From assembly GCF_964019715.1 (NCBI RefSeq), contig NZ_OZ026463.1, forward strand, positions 854,220 to 918,219: a stretch of 64,000 nucleotides of DNA, read 5' to 3'. Below the pieces are notes generated by a model. It did not search any database. It saw nothing but the letters and a program-made list of their open reading frames with translations, and had not been told where the DNA came from. The stretch comes from Spiroplasma endosymbiont of Lonchoptera lutea (GTDB lineage: Bacteria; Bacillota_I; Bacilli_A; Mycoplasmatales; Nriv7). Positions 41,441 to 53,211 of the stretch are shown here, piece after piece. Both the position numbers and the translations under genes were made by a program. Position 1 is the stretch's first letter, and the number at the start of each line of letters is the position of its first letter.

Positions 41441-41659
41441 AAAGTGTCCTAAAAAGGGTTGCCAATCCATGTATTACATTACATTAATGAAAATATTAAT
41501 TCAGAAATAGAAATCAGAAAAGAAATATATAAAAATTCATTATGAAATAAATATAATAATAAAAATGATGATAGTTGAATTAATAAGGGTAGTATTGTAT
41601 ATACGAATAAATATAGAAAACATAAATTTAGATAATTAGTGATAATTTATTAATAAAAT

Positions 41660-41815
41660 TAATAATTTTTTATTGTGTAAAAATTCAATAATATGATAGA
41701 ATGGTAATGAATAAAAATGACAATAACAAGAAAGGCGAGGTTAATTTAGTAATTAAATAATATAATTAGCTGATTGTTTTACTTCTTCAAAGCAATACCT
41801 AAGAAAACTAAACGC
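41660..41815 (+). repeat. Duplicate of the tRNA-cluster promoter and leader
   Basis: It matches 11470-11625 with a few changes, including both promoter boxes, and stops inside the loop of the terminal hairpin at GCGACC. No tRNA follows; a phage terminus fragment is joined instead. Confidence 0.8.
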
Positions 41816-41870
41816 GACCCTTTTTAAAAAACTTCTTGTACTTGTCATAAGTCTGTGGTATATTACATAA
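41816..41870 (+). other. 55-base plectrovirus terminus fragment
   Basis: CTTTTTAAAAAACTTCTTG through GGTATATTACATA matches 9581-9636. It ends inside the imperfect palindrome TATATTACATA, where chromosomal sequence begins. This may be the scar of a phage insertion or excision. Confidence 0.65.
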
Positions 41871-42086
41871 TAATTTAATTTGTGATTGGGTTTTGTTTAT
41901 ATATTTAATTCCACCGTGTAATAATTTAATGTGACCTTCTTTAGCAATTTCTTTTAGATCTCTTCTAACGGTAATTGCTGTAAAACTATAAGTATTTCGT
42001 ACAAAGGTAATTAAATCGTTAATGGGAGTAAATTCTTTTTCTTGAATTTTCTTTAATAAGATTTTTTAACGACTAAATTTATGCAT
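41871..42086 (-). pseudogene. N-terminal fragment of a DeoR-family regulator
   Basis: From an ATG at 42086 the frame gives HTH features of DeoR proteins (EFTPINDLITF, FTAITVRRDLKEIAKEGHIKLLHGG), but codon 7 is TAA, where Gln is expected, and the 3' end is lost at the phage fragment. In S. citri the fructose operon regulator FruR belongs to this family, and fruK-fruA here lacks an adjacent regulator, so this could be its displaced remnant. That link is speculation. Confidence 0.65.
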
Positions 42087-42236
42087 AGGCCTCACTTTCT
42101 TTCTATATCTTGATTTATTTATTTATTTTGATTTTATCATAAAATAATAAAATATTTGATTAAAAAAGAAAAAATATATAGTTTATTTGTAGATTTTATG
42201 TTTTAATTATCAACATATATTATATAAAATTATATG

Positions 42237-42245
42237 TGTTATAAT
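42237..42245 (+). promoter_or_regulatory. Extended -10 promoter of asnS
   Basis: TGTTATAAT about 40 bases before the ATG at 42286, the same extended form as at tpiA. Confidence 0.5.
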
Positions 42246-42285
42246 TAAAAAAATCTTATTCATTTTGAAAAGAGGGAAAATATTA

Positions 42286-43641
42286 ATGTTAATTAAAAAA
42301 CTTTATGAAACATATAAAGCCATTGTTGGTCAAGAAATTACTTTAAAAGGTTGAGTACGAACTAATCGTGATTCTGGTAAAGTAGGTTTTATTAGTTTAA
42401 ATGATGGTAGTTATTTGGATAGTATTCAAGTTGTTTATAATCAAGAAATTAAAACTTTTAATGAAATTAAAAGTTTGCGAACAGGTTCTTCAATTGCAGT
42501 AACAGGAGTATTAGTTTTGCCAGATAAAGGTAAGGAATTGTTTGAAATTAAAGCAACAAATATAAAAATATATAATAATGCTGTGGAACAATATCCATTA
42601 CAAAAAAAAGAACATTCTAATGAATATTTACGAGAAATTGCTCATTTACGAGCTCGAACTAATAAGTTTTGAGCTATTTTTAAGATTAGAAGTAGTGTTA
42701 GTTATGCGATTCATTGCTTTTTTCAAAGAAATGACTTTTTATATTTGCATTCACCAATTATTACTAGTAATGATGCTGAAGGTGCGGGTGAAGCATTTAT
42801 TGTGACAACTCGTGAAGATAATAATTATCAACAAGATTTCTTTTCTAAAAAGGCTAATTTAACTGTTTCTGGACAGTTAAATGCTGAAGCATATACACAA
42901 GCATTTAATCGTGTTTATACTTTTGGACCAACTTTTCGAGCCGAGAAGTCTCATACTTCTCGGCATGTAGCTGAATTTTGAATGGTAGAACCAGAGGTGG
43001 CATATAGTTCGTTAGAAGAAAATATCAAATTAGGAGAAGAATTAATTAAATATATTATTAATTATATTTTAGAAAATAATAAAAAAGAATTAAAGTTTCT
43101 AAATGATAATGTTGATAATAATTTATTAGATAAACTAAAGACAGTAGTAACTGTTAAATTTGTAGTTATGACTTATGATGATGCGATTATGGAATTAATT
43201 AAAGTTAAAGACCGTTTTGAAAATCAAGATATTCATTGAGGAATGGATTTACAAACTGAACATGAAAGATATTTATGTGAACAATTAACTAATAAGCCAA
43301 CATTTATTATTAATTATCCACAAATTATTAAAGCATTTTATATGAAAACTAATGAGGATAATAAAACTGTTCAAGCAATGGATTTATTAGTCCCTGGAAT
43401 TGGCGAATTAATTGGTGGTAGTCAAAGGGAAGATAATTATAAAAAATTATTATCAAAAATGCAAATGGCTAATTTAGATATTAAGGATTTTCAATGATAT
43501 TTAAATTTAAGACAGTATGGGTATGCTCCAAGTGGTGGTTTTGGTTTAGGATTAGAACGATTAATTATGTATTTGACAGGAGTGACAAATATTCGTGATG
43601 TTTTACCATTCCCACGAGTACCTAATAGTTTAGAATTTTAA
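42286..43641 (+). CDS. asnS: Asparaginyl-tRNA synthetase
   Basis: 451 residues, class II. The N-terminal OB-fold binds the anticodon ([20 protein letters not shown]). Class II motif 2 is [21 protein letters not shown] and motif 3 [16 protein letters not shown]. The IIe/IIb-type end [11 protein letters not shown] is typical of AsnRS. Activates Asn and charges tRNA-Asn in the cytoplasm. GAGGG precedes the ATG; the alternative start at 42415 would delete the OB fold. IS30 type 2 copy c abuts the stop codon (five bases beyond). Confidence 0.95.
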
Positions 43642-43646
43642 AAAAA

Positions 43647-44707
43647 CCTGAAATGTAAAATTAAAAAGGACACTTATATAAAAAACAAATTGTGTTAATT
43701 CTATAATTAAGAAAAGAAAGGAATTAGCACAATGTATAAGTATCTGACTATTGAATCAATAATAGCAATAAAAGAATATAAAAGTTATGGATTTTCTATT
43801 CGTAAAATAGCAAAAGCAATTGATTATAGTAAATCAACTGTACACAGAGTTTGTAAATTATTAAATCAAAACTTATTACCATTAGAAATATTGAATCAAG
43901 TTCAAAAAAATAAACAAAATGCAGGTAGAAAATTAATAATTTTAACTTTAACAGAAATTAATACTATCAATCATTTGTTAATTACTAAAAATTATGCTCT
44001 TGATATAATTGCTGATTTTTTAAAGAAAAATAAAATAAAAAATATTTCAACAAAAACTTTATATAACATGTTTAAAACAAATCGAATGGGTTTTGATGAA
44101 AAAAATTTATTGAGAAAAGGCAAAAATAAACCTCATAAACAAAAAGAAACTAAGGGCAGAATTAATAATTGTAAATCTATTCATGAAAGAAATTTAATCA
44201 TTCCAAATATTAAAAATATACAAGAATTTGGCCATTTAGAGGGAGATACTATCGTTGGTAAAGATCATAAAAGTTCTATTATTACTTTAGCTGATATATG
44301 ATCAAAAACCACAATTCCTTTGAAAACTAAAAATCATAAAGCAGAAAGTATTACACAAAGTATAATAAAATTTATTTCAAAATTAATACCAGGAACAATT
44401 AAAACTATTACTTTTGATCGTGGTAAAGAATTTAGTAAATGAAAATTAATTGAAAAAAATTGTAATGTTAAAATTTATTTTGCAGATGCCGGCAAACCTT
44501 GTCAAAGAGGTTTAAATGAGAACAATAATGGTATTTTAAGAAGATATTTACCAAAATCTACTGATTTATCTTCATATAAACAAAAAGACTTAAATTCTAT
44601 AGCATTTCAAATTAATTCTACACCCAGAAAATCATTATCTTATAAAAGACCAATAGATTTAATACAATTATTTTAAAAAACTGTCCCATTTATATTTACA
44701 ATTCAGG
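43647..44707 (+). mobile_element. IS30-family element, type 2, copy c
   Basis: 1061 bases with both ends. It lies between asnS and a truncated leftward secreted-protein gene. Flanks AAA and TTT do not match as a direct duplication, so one side may have been replaced. Confidence 0.88.
43732..44676 (+). CDS. IS30-family transposase, type 2 (copy c, intact)
   Basis: 314 residues, all three catalytic motifs present. One residue differs from copy b (KETKGRIN against KETRGRIN). Confidence 0.92.
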
Positions 44708-45786
44708 TTTTGTTTAATACCGGTAATTGTTTTATCTAAATCTTCTATTTTTCATTCATTTTCTTTTAATCTTATAATGTAATTAAAATCTCTTATATAT
44801 CCTTTGATTATTTCTTTTTCTGAAGCTTTAACATTTATTTTTTTTTGATTAACATATTTTTTTAATTCTTCTATTTTATTTGGTAAATTATTATTATATT
44901 CTTCTAAATGTTTTAATCATTCTTTTACTAAAGGATCATTAATAATTTTATTTGAAATTTCATTAATTTTACTTTTAGAAATAAAAATTAATTCTTTTTC
45001 TAGACCAATGGGATATATTGAACTATTATTATTATTAACTTTAATTTTTGCTAAAGAATTTTCATATGAAGAATGATTTTCATTTATTTTAATAACATTA
45101 AATTCTGATATTTTTAAATTAGGATATAAAATACTAAGTTTATTTAATATAGTGCTGTCACTATCATTTTCAATTATTCCTAAATTAATAATTTCATTAT
45201 TAATATTTGTTGATCTTTTTTGCCTTAAACCAATATTAAAATCTTTATTAAAATTACCTAAATATTTATTTTCAAACATCCCTTCACTATCAATTATTTC
45301 TAAAATTTCAATTGAATTAACACCATTACCGAAAACATGATCTGCTACTAAAACAATTTTTATTTTATGTTTTCTATCGCTTTTATTTCATAAATCATAA
45401 ATTTGATTAAAATTATTAAAAAGAACTCAAGAAATTAAACTATCAGGGTTATCCATCGCTACGCCATTAAAAAGGTTTGATAAATGAGAATGAGATGCTA
45501 CACGTTTTACCGCATTAACTGCCTCATTATAATTTAAAATAAATTTTTCTACTGAATTTGGTGGTCAAAAAATATGAACTCTTCTTTTGGTAAAAAAATT
45601 ATCTCCTGTTGAATATGTATTTCCTATATAATCATCACCTCTTTTATTTCTATTTAAGGTTTTTAAATTATTTGTTTGTTGATAACTGATATTATTTTTT
45701 GTTGGAGATGGGGCATTGCCAACAAGTCCCACCATCCCGCTTCCGGCTATTGTTATTGTTCCTAAAATTCCTAATAATTTTTTCAT
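44668..45786 (-). pseudogene. Secreted protein, 3' end replaced by IS30 type 2
   Basis: Signal peptide MKKLLGILGTITIAGSG like that of 9017-9388, RNKR at 46-49, and a second such site RQKR at 188-191. Native sequence ends at 44708; the frame then runs 13 codons into the IS before a TAA, for 372 residues in all. Segments include VHIFWPPNSVEKFILNYNE and KIKIVLVADHVFGNG, followed by a helical charged part. No family is recognised; I looked for ribosome-inactivating-protein motifs and did not find a convincing match. The stable fused reading frame might still be expressed. Confidence 0.7.
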
Positions 45787-45893
45787 ATTTAATAAGATCC
45801 CTTTCGTGAATTTTTAGTAATTAATAAAATTTACTAAACAATCAAACTTCCTTTCTCAAATTTGTAAAGCTTATTTAATACAAATTAATTATA
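45787..45893 (-). promoter_or_regulatory. Conserved leader of a secreted-protein gene (copy 3)
   Basis: TATAAT (45888-45893, minus strand), GAGAAAGG, AAATTTTATTAATTA and AAAAATTCACGAAAGGGA in the same order as copies 1 and 2, with a different stretch between the -10 and GAGAAAGG. Confidence 0.58.
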
Positions 45894-46666
45894 AACAATT
45901 AAATAAGTGGATTGGCAACCCTTTTTAGGACACTTTTTATGTAGACTGGTATTTTCTAAATTCAACGGGAATTAAATAATTTAAACTGCCATGAATTCGA
46001 ATATTGTTATATCAATTAACAAAATCAAATAGTTCGCATTTTAGTTGTGTTAAGTTTGCAAATTTTTTACCGTTAATAAATTCGGTTTTAAAGGTTTTGT
46101 AAGTTGCTTCAGCAACAGCATTATCATATGGGCATCCTTTGGAGCTTAATGATCTTTTAATTTTAAAGGTTATTAAAATTTCATCAATAATTTTATTTTT
46201 AAACTCATTACCACGATCAGTATGAAATAAAGTTATTTTATTTAATGGTCGTGTTATCTTGTGAAAAGCTTGTTGAACTAATTCAGCAGTTTTATTTGGT
46301 CCAGCACTATAGCCAATTACTTCGCGATTAAACAAGTCAATTAATAAACAAATATAATGTCATTTAGTACCAACTTGAACATATGTTAAATCACTAACAA
46401 CAACTTCATTTGGTTTTTTGTCATTAAATTGACGATTTAAAACATTATTAATTTCGTCATTATTAACTGTTTTTTTATGATTACAATATTTTAACTTGGT
46501 GTATTTAGAAACCAAATTATTTTTGATCATAATGAATCGGATTTTTCGTCGTGATAAAATGATATTTTTTCTTATTAAAACAGCTTTAATTTTACGAGCA
46601 CCATAAATCTTGCGACTTTTATTAAATGCACTGTTAGTTTGATAATAATATGTTGATTTTAGTAAA

Positions 46667-47726
46667 CCTGAATTGTAAATATAAATGGGACAGTTTTTTA
46701 AAATAATTGTATTAAATCTATTGGTCTTTTATAAGATAATGATTTTCTGGGTGTAGAATTAATTTGAAATGCTATAGAATTTAAGTCTTTTTGTTTATAT
46801 GAAGATAAATCAGTAGATTTTGGTAAATATCTTCTTAAAATACCATTATTGTTCTCATTTAAACCTCTTTGACAAGGTTTTCCGGCATCTGCAAAATAAA
46901 TTTTAACATTACAATTTTTTTCAATTAATTTTCATTTACTAAATTCTTTACCACGATCAAAAGTAATAGTTTTAATTGTTCCTGGTATTAATTTTGAAAT
47001 AAATTTTATTATACTTTGTGTAATACTTTCTGCTTTATGATTTTTAGTTTTCAAAGGAATTGTGGTTTTTGATCATATATCAGCTAAAGTAATAATAGAA
47101 CTTTTATGATCTTTACCAACGATAGTATCTCCCTCTAAATGGCCAAATTCTTGTATATTTTTAATATTTGGAATGATTAAATTTCTTTCATGAATAGATT
47201 TACAATTATTAATTCTGCCCCTAGTTTCTTTTTGTTTATGAGGTTTATTTTTGCCTTTTCTCAATAAATTTTTTTCATCAAAACCCATTCGATTTGTTTT
47301 AAACATGTTATATAAAGTTTTTGTTGAAATATTTTTTATTTTATTTTTCTTTAAAAAATCAGCAATTATATCAAGAGCATAATTTTTAGTAATTAACAAA
47401 TGATTGATAGTATTAATTTCTGTTAAAGTTAAAATTATTAATTTTCTACCTGCATTTTGTTTATTTTTTGAACTTGATTCAATATTTCTAATGGTAATAA
47501 GTTTTGATTTAATAATTTACAAACTCTGTGTACAGTTGATTTACTATAATCAATTGCTTTTGCTATTTTACGAATAGAAAATCCATAACTTTTATATTCT
47601 TTTATTGCTATTATTGATTCAATAGTCAGATACTTATACATTGTGCTAATTCCTTTCTTTTCTTAATTATAGAATTAACACAATTTGTTTTTTATATAAG
47701 TGTCCTTTTTAATTTTACATTTCAGG
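46667..47726 (-). mobile_element. IS30-family element, type 2, copy d
   Basis: 1060 bases; AAA on both sides is the 3-base target duplication, reconstructing AGTAAACCTAAA of the IS3 gene. One T fewer in the run near 47466. Confidence 0.9.
46698..47641 (-). pseudogene. IS30-family transposase, type 2 (copy d, frameshifted)
   Basis: Loss of one base in the T run near 47466 shifts the frame after LNQVQK, about 60 residues in. Otherwise identical to the intact copies. Confidence 0.88.
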
Positions 47727-47787
47727 AAACCTAAAATCTTACATATTTTCCTCACTGAATATTTATTTTTGTTGTTATTAATTATTG

Positions 47788-48066
47788 TTATTTTTTCCCG
47801 ATTATCAGTGCTGCTTGCTTTAAAATGTCATTTTCCATTCGTAATTGTTGGTTTTCTTTTCGCAAGTAAATTAATTCATTTTCTTCGACAGTACGATTAT
47901 CTTTTGCTTTAAATGACCCAGAATTATTATAATTTTTAATTCAACTATAAATAGTTGGTTTTGGTAAATTATATTCTTTCCCTAAATTAATAACACTTTT
48001 GTCATTTTTGTATAGCATTACAATTTGTTTTTTAAATTCTTCAGAGTATGAGGTTTTATTTCCCAT
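47788..48066 (-). CDS. IS3-family OrfA (copy 3c)
   Basis: 92 residues, intact. Its partner OrfB is disrupted, so only OrfA could be made. Confidence 0.88.
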
Positions 48067-48123
48067 TTTTATATTCCTTCTTTCTTAATAATTTTGAAGT
48101 CTATATAATTATGGTCCAACTTA

Positions 48124-48152
48124 TTGTAGCCTATCCAAGTTTTTGCTATAAT
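48124..48152 (+). promoter_or_regulatory. Promoter of eno, with its -35 region inside an IS3 end
   Basis: The extended -10 TGCTATAAT is at 48144-48152. The upstream DNA up to 48137 is IS3 copy 3c; TTGTAG at 48124-48129 lies 17 bases from TATAAT and could serve as a -35. Confidence 0.55.
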
Positions 48153-48190
48153 ATATAATATATATCTCATTTAGAGGAGGATAGTAATAG

Positions 48191-49501
<1,311 letters not shown>

Positions 49502-49508
49502 AACCTTT

Positions 49509-49542
49509 AAATATCTCCTAGTTAATTGGGAGATATTTTTTA
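49509..49542 (+). terminator. Terminator of eno
   Basis: AAATATCTCC pairs with GGAGATATTT around a ten-base loop and runs into six T. 49543-49793 has no gene that I can support; it ends in the pfkA promoter. Confidence 0.85.
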
Positions 49543-49749
49543 TTTAAGAATATTATTTCTTTAATTAGAAACGATTTTCACTCTATTCTTGCTATTGTAG
49601 TAGTAAAGGAGGTTTAACGATAAAATTAAAATTTTATTAAGAATACCTTTTTAAAAAATAACAAATTAATAGTATAGTCCCCAACTAATTAATTATTAAG
49701 GAGACAAATAGCACTTTAATAAATTAGTATATTGTGGAGAATATATTTT

Positions 49750-49758
49750 TGCTATAAT
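49750..49758 (+). promoter_or_regulatory. Extended -10 promoter of pfkA
   Basis: TGCTATAAT, in the same TTTTTGCTATAAT context as at eno, 36 bases before the pfkA ATG. Confidence 0.55.
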
Positions 49759-49793
49759 TAAAATACTAAATATTTAGAAGGGATAAATTAAAA

Positions 49794-50723
49794 ATGGCAA
49801 AATTGATGAAGAAAGTTGCGATATTAACTTCTGGTGGCGATGCGCCAGGAATGAACAATACGGTGGCGCAAATAATTAAAAAAGCAATAGCAAATAATAT
49901 TCTGCCTTACATTGTTAGGGATGGTTATGAAGGTTTAACACAAGGTTGAATTGAAGAAACTAATGAAGACTTTGCGAGAAAAATTGTTAATCGTGGGGGA
50001 ACAGCGATTGGTACTTCCCGTTATCCTGAATTTGCAAAGGAAGAAGTAAGACAACGAGCGATTAATAATTTAAAACAATTAGAAATTAATAATTTAATTG
50101 TTATTGGTGGTGATGGTAGTTATCAAGGTGCTAATAAATTAGTAGCAATGGGATTAAATTGTATTGGTTTGCCAGGAACAATAGATAATGATGTTGTATC
50201 AAGTGATTTTACTATTGGTTTTGATACGGCATTAAATACCGTTATTGAAGCAATTGACCGTGTTCGCGATACTAATGAATCTCATAATCGTTGTGGAATT
50301 ATTGAAGTTATGGGTCGTTATTGTGGAGATATTGCGATGCTGGCGGGAATTGGTAGTGGCGTGGAAATTATTAGTACATCAGAAAATAAATTGACAGAAG
50401 AAGAAATTATTCAGCAAACTAAAAAATGTTATGAGAAAAAGTATCGTTCGATAATTATTCTTGTAACGGAAAAACTGTATGATGTTCATCAATTGGCGAA
50501 AGAAGTTGAAAAAGGTAGTGGTTATGTTACGCGAGCAACAGTCTTAGGACATATTCAAAGAGGCGGTATGCCAACAGCAATGGATCGCTATTTAGCAACA
50601 ATTTTAGGAACTGAAGCTATTAAGCAATTAATTGCTGGCAATGCAGGGATTTGTATTGGATTAAGTGGAAATGGTTTACAAAGTTATTCTTTTACTAAAG
50701 CATTAGCAATGAAACGAAAATAA
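49794..50723 (+). CDS. pfkA: 6-phosphofructokinase
   Basis: 309 residues, slightly short for bacterial ATP-PFK (about 320). ATP-binding loop TSGGDAPGMNN, IGGDGSYQGA, catalytic Asp in GTIDNDV, MGRYCGDIA and HIQRGGMPTAMDR are all present. It commits fructose 6-phosphate to glycolysis. AGAAGGG precedes the ATG at 49794. Pyruvate kinase, its usual partner, does not follow; an ABC transporter does. Confidence 0.95.
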
Positions 50724-50770
50724 GCTGGTCGTATTCATCATTAGTCATAAAATATACAAGGAGTAAATTA

Positions 50771-51733
50771 ATGGAAAATAATAATTATGCAATTTCTATT
50801 AGTGGATTAACCAAAAGGTTTAAAAAACAAGTTGCTGTTAATAACATTACTATTAAAGTAAAAAGTGGTAAAATTCATGGTTTTATTGGACCTAATGGTA
50901 GTGGAAAAACAACAACAATTAAATGTTTAATCGGTTCAATTATTCCTAATAGTGGTGAAATACAAATTGATGGTAAAGATGCTACGCTGTCTGTAGCTAA
51001 AGAAGTTTTAGGATATATTCCTGAAAATGCTCGTTTTCCAATGCACTTGTCAACATATAAATATTTAACTTGAATGAGTTTTTTACGAGGAAACAATTGA
51101 AAAAAAAGTAAAAAGGAAGCTAAAGCATCATTAGAACAATTAAATTTATGAAAGTTTCAACGAAAAAATCCTAATAGTTTTTCTTCTGGAATGAAAAAAA
51201 AGGTATTATTAGCACAAGCTCTTATTTCTAATCCTAAAATATTAATTTTAGATGAACCAGCAGCTAATTTAGATCCAACAGCGAGAATGGAATTATTTGG
51301 TGAATTAATTAAACTTCGTGATATGGGAAAAAGCATTTTGATTTCATCACATATTTTATTAGAGTTACAAAATATTATTGATGAAGTTACAATTTTAAAT
51401 CATGGTAATGTTATTTACAGTGATATCATTCAAACTAAAAAACAAAATTTATATATGTTTGATCCTTTAAAACCAGAATTGTTTATTAAAGTATTAAAAA
51501 AAGCTGGTTATGATGTTCAAATAATGAATGAAAAAATTGTGGTGCAAATTAAAAATGATCAAGAATTGTTAAATATTAGTGAATTAGCGCTTGAACATAA
51601 AATTTTAATTAAATCAACACAACCGTATACAACAGACTTAACTGAGTTGTATGAACAAATTATTAAAAATGATCAACAATCAGAAATTGTGTCTAGTCAT
51701 AAAAACAGTAATAAAAAGGAAGGTAAGAAGTAA
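50771..51733 (+). CDS. ABC transporter ATP-binding protein
   Basis: 320 residues. Walker A GPNGSGKTTT near residue 39, Q-loop region IPENARFPM, signature FSSGMKKKV (a variant LSGGQ), Walker B ILILDEPAANLDP and the switch His in LISSHILLE. The C-terminal third is a regulatory extension. It energises the permease encoded next, with which it overl aps by one base (TAATG). It belongs to the group of exporters with a permease of ABC-2 type; substrate unknown. Confidence 0.9.
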
Positions 51734-53133
51734 TGCCAATTAAAACTCAAAAAGTAACAAGTAAAAACTATAAATTTAGTTTTAGAGCGCCAATTTTGCT
51801 TTATACTTTAAATAAAATTATTAAGGCAATTTCATCTTGAGTTTTTCTAATTATTGGTTTAATAATTCCTTTAGCGATTGTCGGTTCATTATCTTATTTT
51901 TTAAATATGCGTTTAGAAACTGTTTCTAATATTACTACTGATGTGATAAGAGCAGAATATGTTTCTTTAAATAATCAAATAATTACTATTTTATATGGTT
52001 TTTTTATTAGTTTTTTAATTTTATTAAGTTATTCTAAAGCATCACAAATTTTTCGTGATGAAATTAGTGATGGAACATTATTAATTTTTAATACTTTACC
52101 AATGACAAGAACAAGACTTGTTACAGAAAAAATCTTAGCATTTCACATTACAATTATAACTTATATAATTATTTGTTTAGGATTGCCAATTTTAATAACA
52201 CCATTATTTTTTAAAGTTTTACCATTTATTTTTATGGGTCAATTTGCTAAAAATATTTTTATTTTAATTGGAGTTTTAATATTATTGCAGTTTTTAATTT
52301 CTAGTCCTGCTTTATTATTGTCATTAGTTTTTTCTTCAAAAGTTTTAATATTATTTGCTGCTTTATTTCTTGGTTTAATTCAAATTTTTGGTTTAGTTGA
52401 TACATTTATAAGTCCGATGGCTGCTGGTTCAAATTTATTTCAAAGACAATCAGAATGAGATGAAGACTTTAAGTTAATTCCTGATTTTAGGAAATTACTT
52501 TTATTAAGTGATGTTGAATTAGAAAAATCAGGATTTAATGAATGAAAAAATGCAATTAATAAATATGCACAAGACAATGGTGGTGAAGTTGGATATAATT
52601 ATTTTGATTATTCAATAGAACCGTGAAAAGAAACAAATTTTCAATTAGCAGTGGATAATACAAATAATATTAGTAACCCATATAACATTAATTATAAACA
52701 AATGTTTAATATCATTTTGAAATATAAAATATTTAATAAAATTATGAGAGTATGAGATGATAGTCAAGAATTTAATAAGGTTATGGGATATTGGTTTGCA
52801 ATCAAATTTGATGAATGAAGAAAATTATTAGGTCAGAAGATACCACCATTTACTGTTACGATGGGGAAAATAGCTACTGCAATTTCATATTTAAATGTTG
52901 TTAAACATTGACAGTTATTAGTGTCACCAGCCTTGAATGATAATAATATAAATAAGATTAATACTAACAAGAATATTGGATTTGTAAAAAATGCTGATAG
53001 TTCATATTCATATCGCCCTGATATTACAAGAGAAATTATTAATATTCCTGGTGCTTATGTTTTCTATATTCTTTTAACTATTGGTGTCATTTTTGGAACC
53101 TGATGGGTGTTTAAAAATAAAGATTTTACTTAA
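51733..53133 (+). CDS. ABC-2-type transporter permease
   Basis: 466 residues. Membrane segments lie at about 35-58, 82-102, 135-155, 165-190, 195-215 and 440-460. A large extracellular loop of about 220 residues between the fifth and last segments has many TGA Trp codons. RDEISDGTLLIFNTLPMTR is typical of ABC-2 permeases. It is translationally coupled to the ATPase. The big outer loop is unusual and could bind an exported substrate or cell-surface partner. Confidence 0.85.
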
Positions 53134-53168
53134 TTTATTACTTTTAAATTGATTAATATTAATAATAA

Positions 53169-53206
53169 AAATAGTTCTTATACAATATGTGTAAGAACTA
53201 TTTTTT
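53169..53206 (+). terminator. Terminator of the ABC transporter operon
   Basis: AATAGTTCTTA pairs with TAAGAACTATT around an 11-base loop, followed by a T6 run. IS30 type 1 copy D starts six bases later. Confidence 0.8.
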
Positions 53207-53211
53207 AAATT

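Larger units (their letters stand above)
40258..41469 (+). mobile_element. IS3/IS150-like element, copy 3b
   Basis: 1212 bases, nearly identical to copy 3a (one change seen, ACAG to ATAG near 40908), inserted in the ISLre2-type gene with TGT duplicated on both sides. Confidence 0.93.
39032..41635 (+). pseudogene. ISLre2-family (UPF0236) transposase, interrupted by IS3
   Basis: The first 409 codons run from ATG 39032 to the IS3 insertion at 40258. The last 55 codons (LHYINENINSEIEIRKE to HKFR) follow at 41470-41635. Removing the IS with its TGT duplication restores a single frame of about 463 residues. Family features include the N-terminal FGEVVFKRRRYK, the LQLDETFLATL-like acidic motif (YIQLDETFL), and VCGDGDTWI. 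AAGAAAGGTAA is the ribosome-binding site. The truncated product lacks only the extreme C-terminus, so partial function is not excluded. Confidence 0.88.
45937..47755 (-). pseudogene. IS3-family OrfB (copy 3c), disrupted
   Basis: The C-terminal part (45937-46666) keeps DRGNEFKN and NAVAEATYKT. The N-terminal start lies beyond IS30 type 2 copy d, with 15 codons missing near 46632. It cannot make functional transposase. Confidence 0.88.
45908..48137 (-). mobile_element. IS3/IS150-like element, copy 3c, split by IS30 type 2 copy d
   Basis: Both IS3 ends are present, but IS30 type 2 copy d is inserted in orfB at 46667 with AAA duplicated. A 45-base in-frame deletion in orfB near 46632 is also present. 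The IS3 end lies 10 bases from the eno -10. No clear IS3 target duplication. Confidence 0.9.

Noticed and set aside
44668..45786. Ribosome-inactivating protein of the kind known from Spiroplasma
   Set aside because: The length and secretion signal would fit, but I could not place the Tyr...Tyr...Glu-x-x-Arg active-site pattern with confidence.
49600..49740. Small ORFs after AAGGAGG and AAGGAGA between eno and pfkA
   Set aside because: The Shine-Dalgarno-like runs are followed by no start codon with a frame longer than a few codons.
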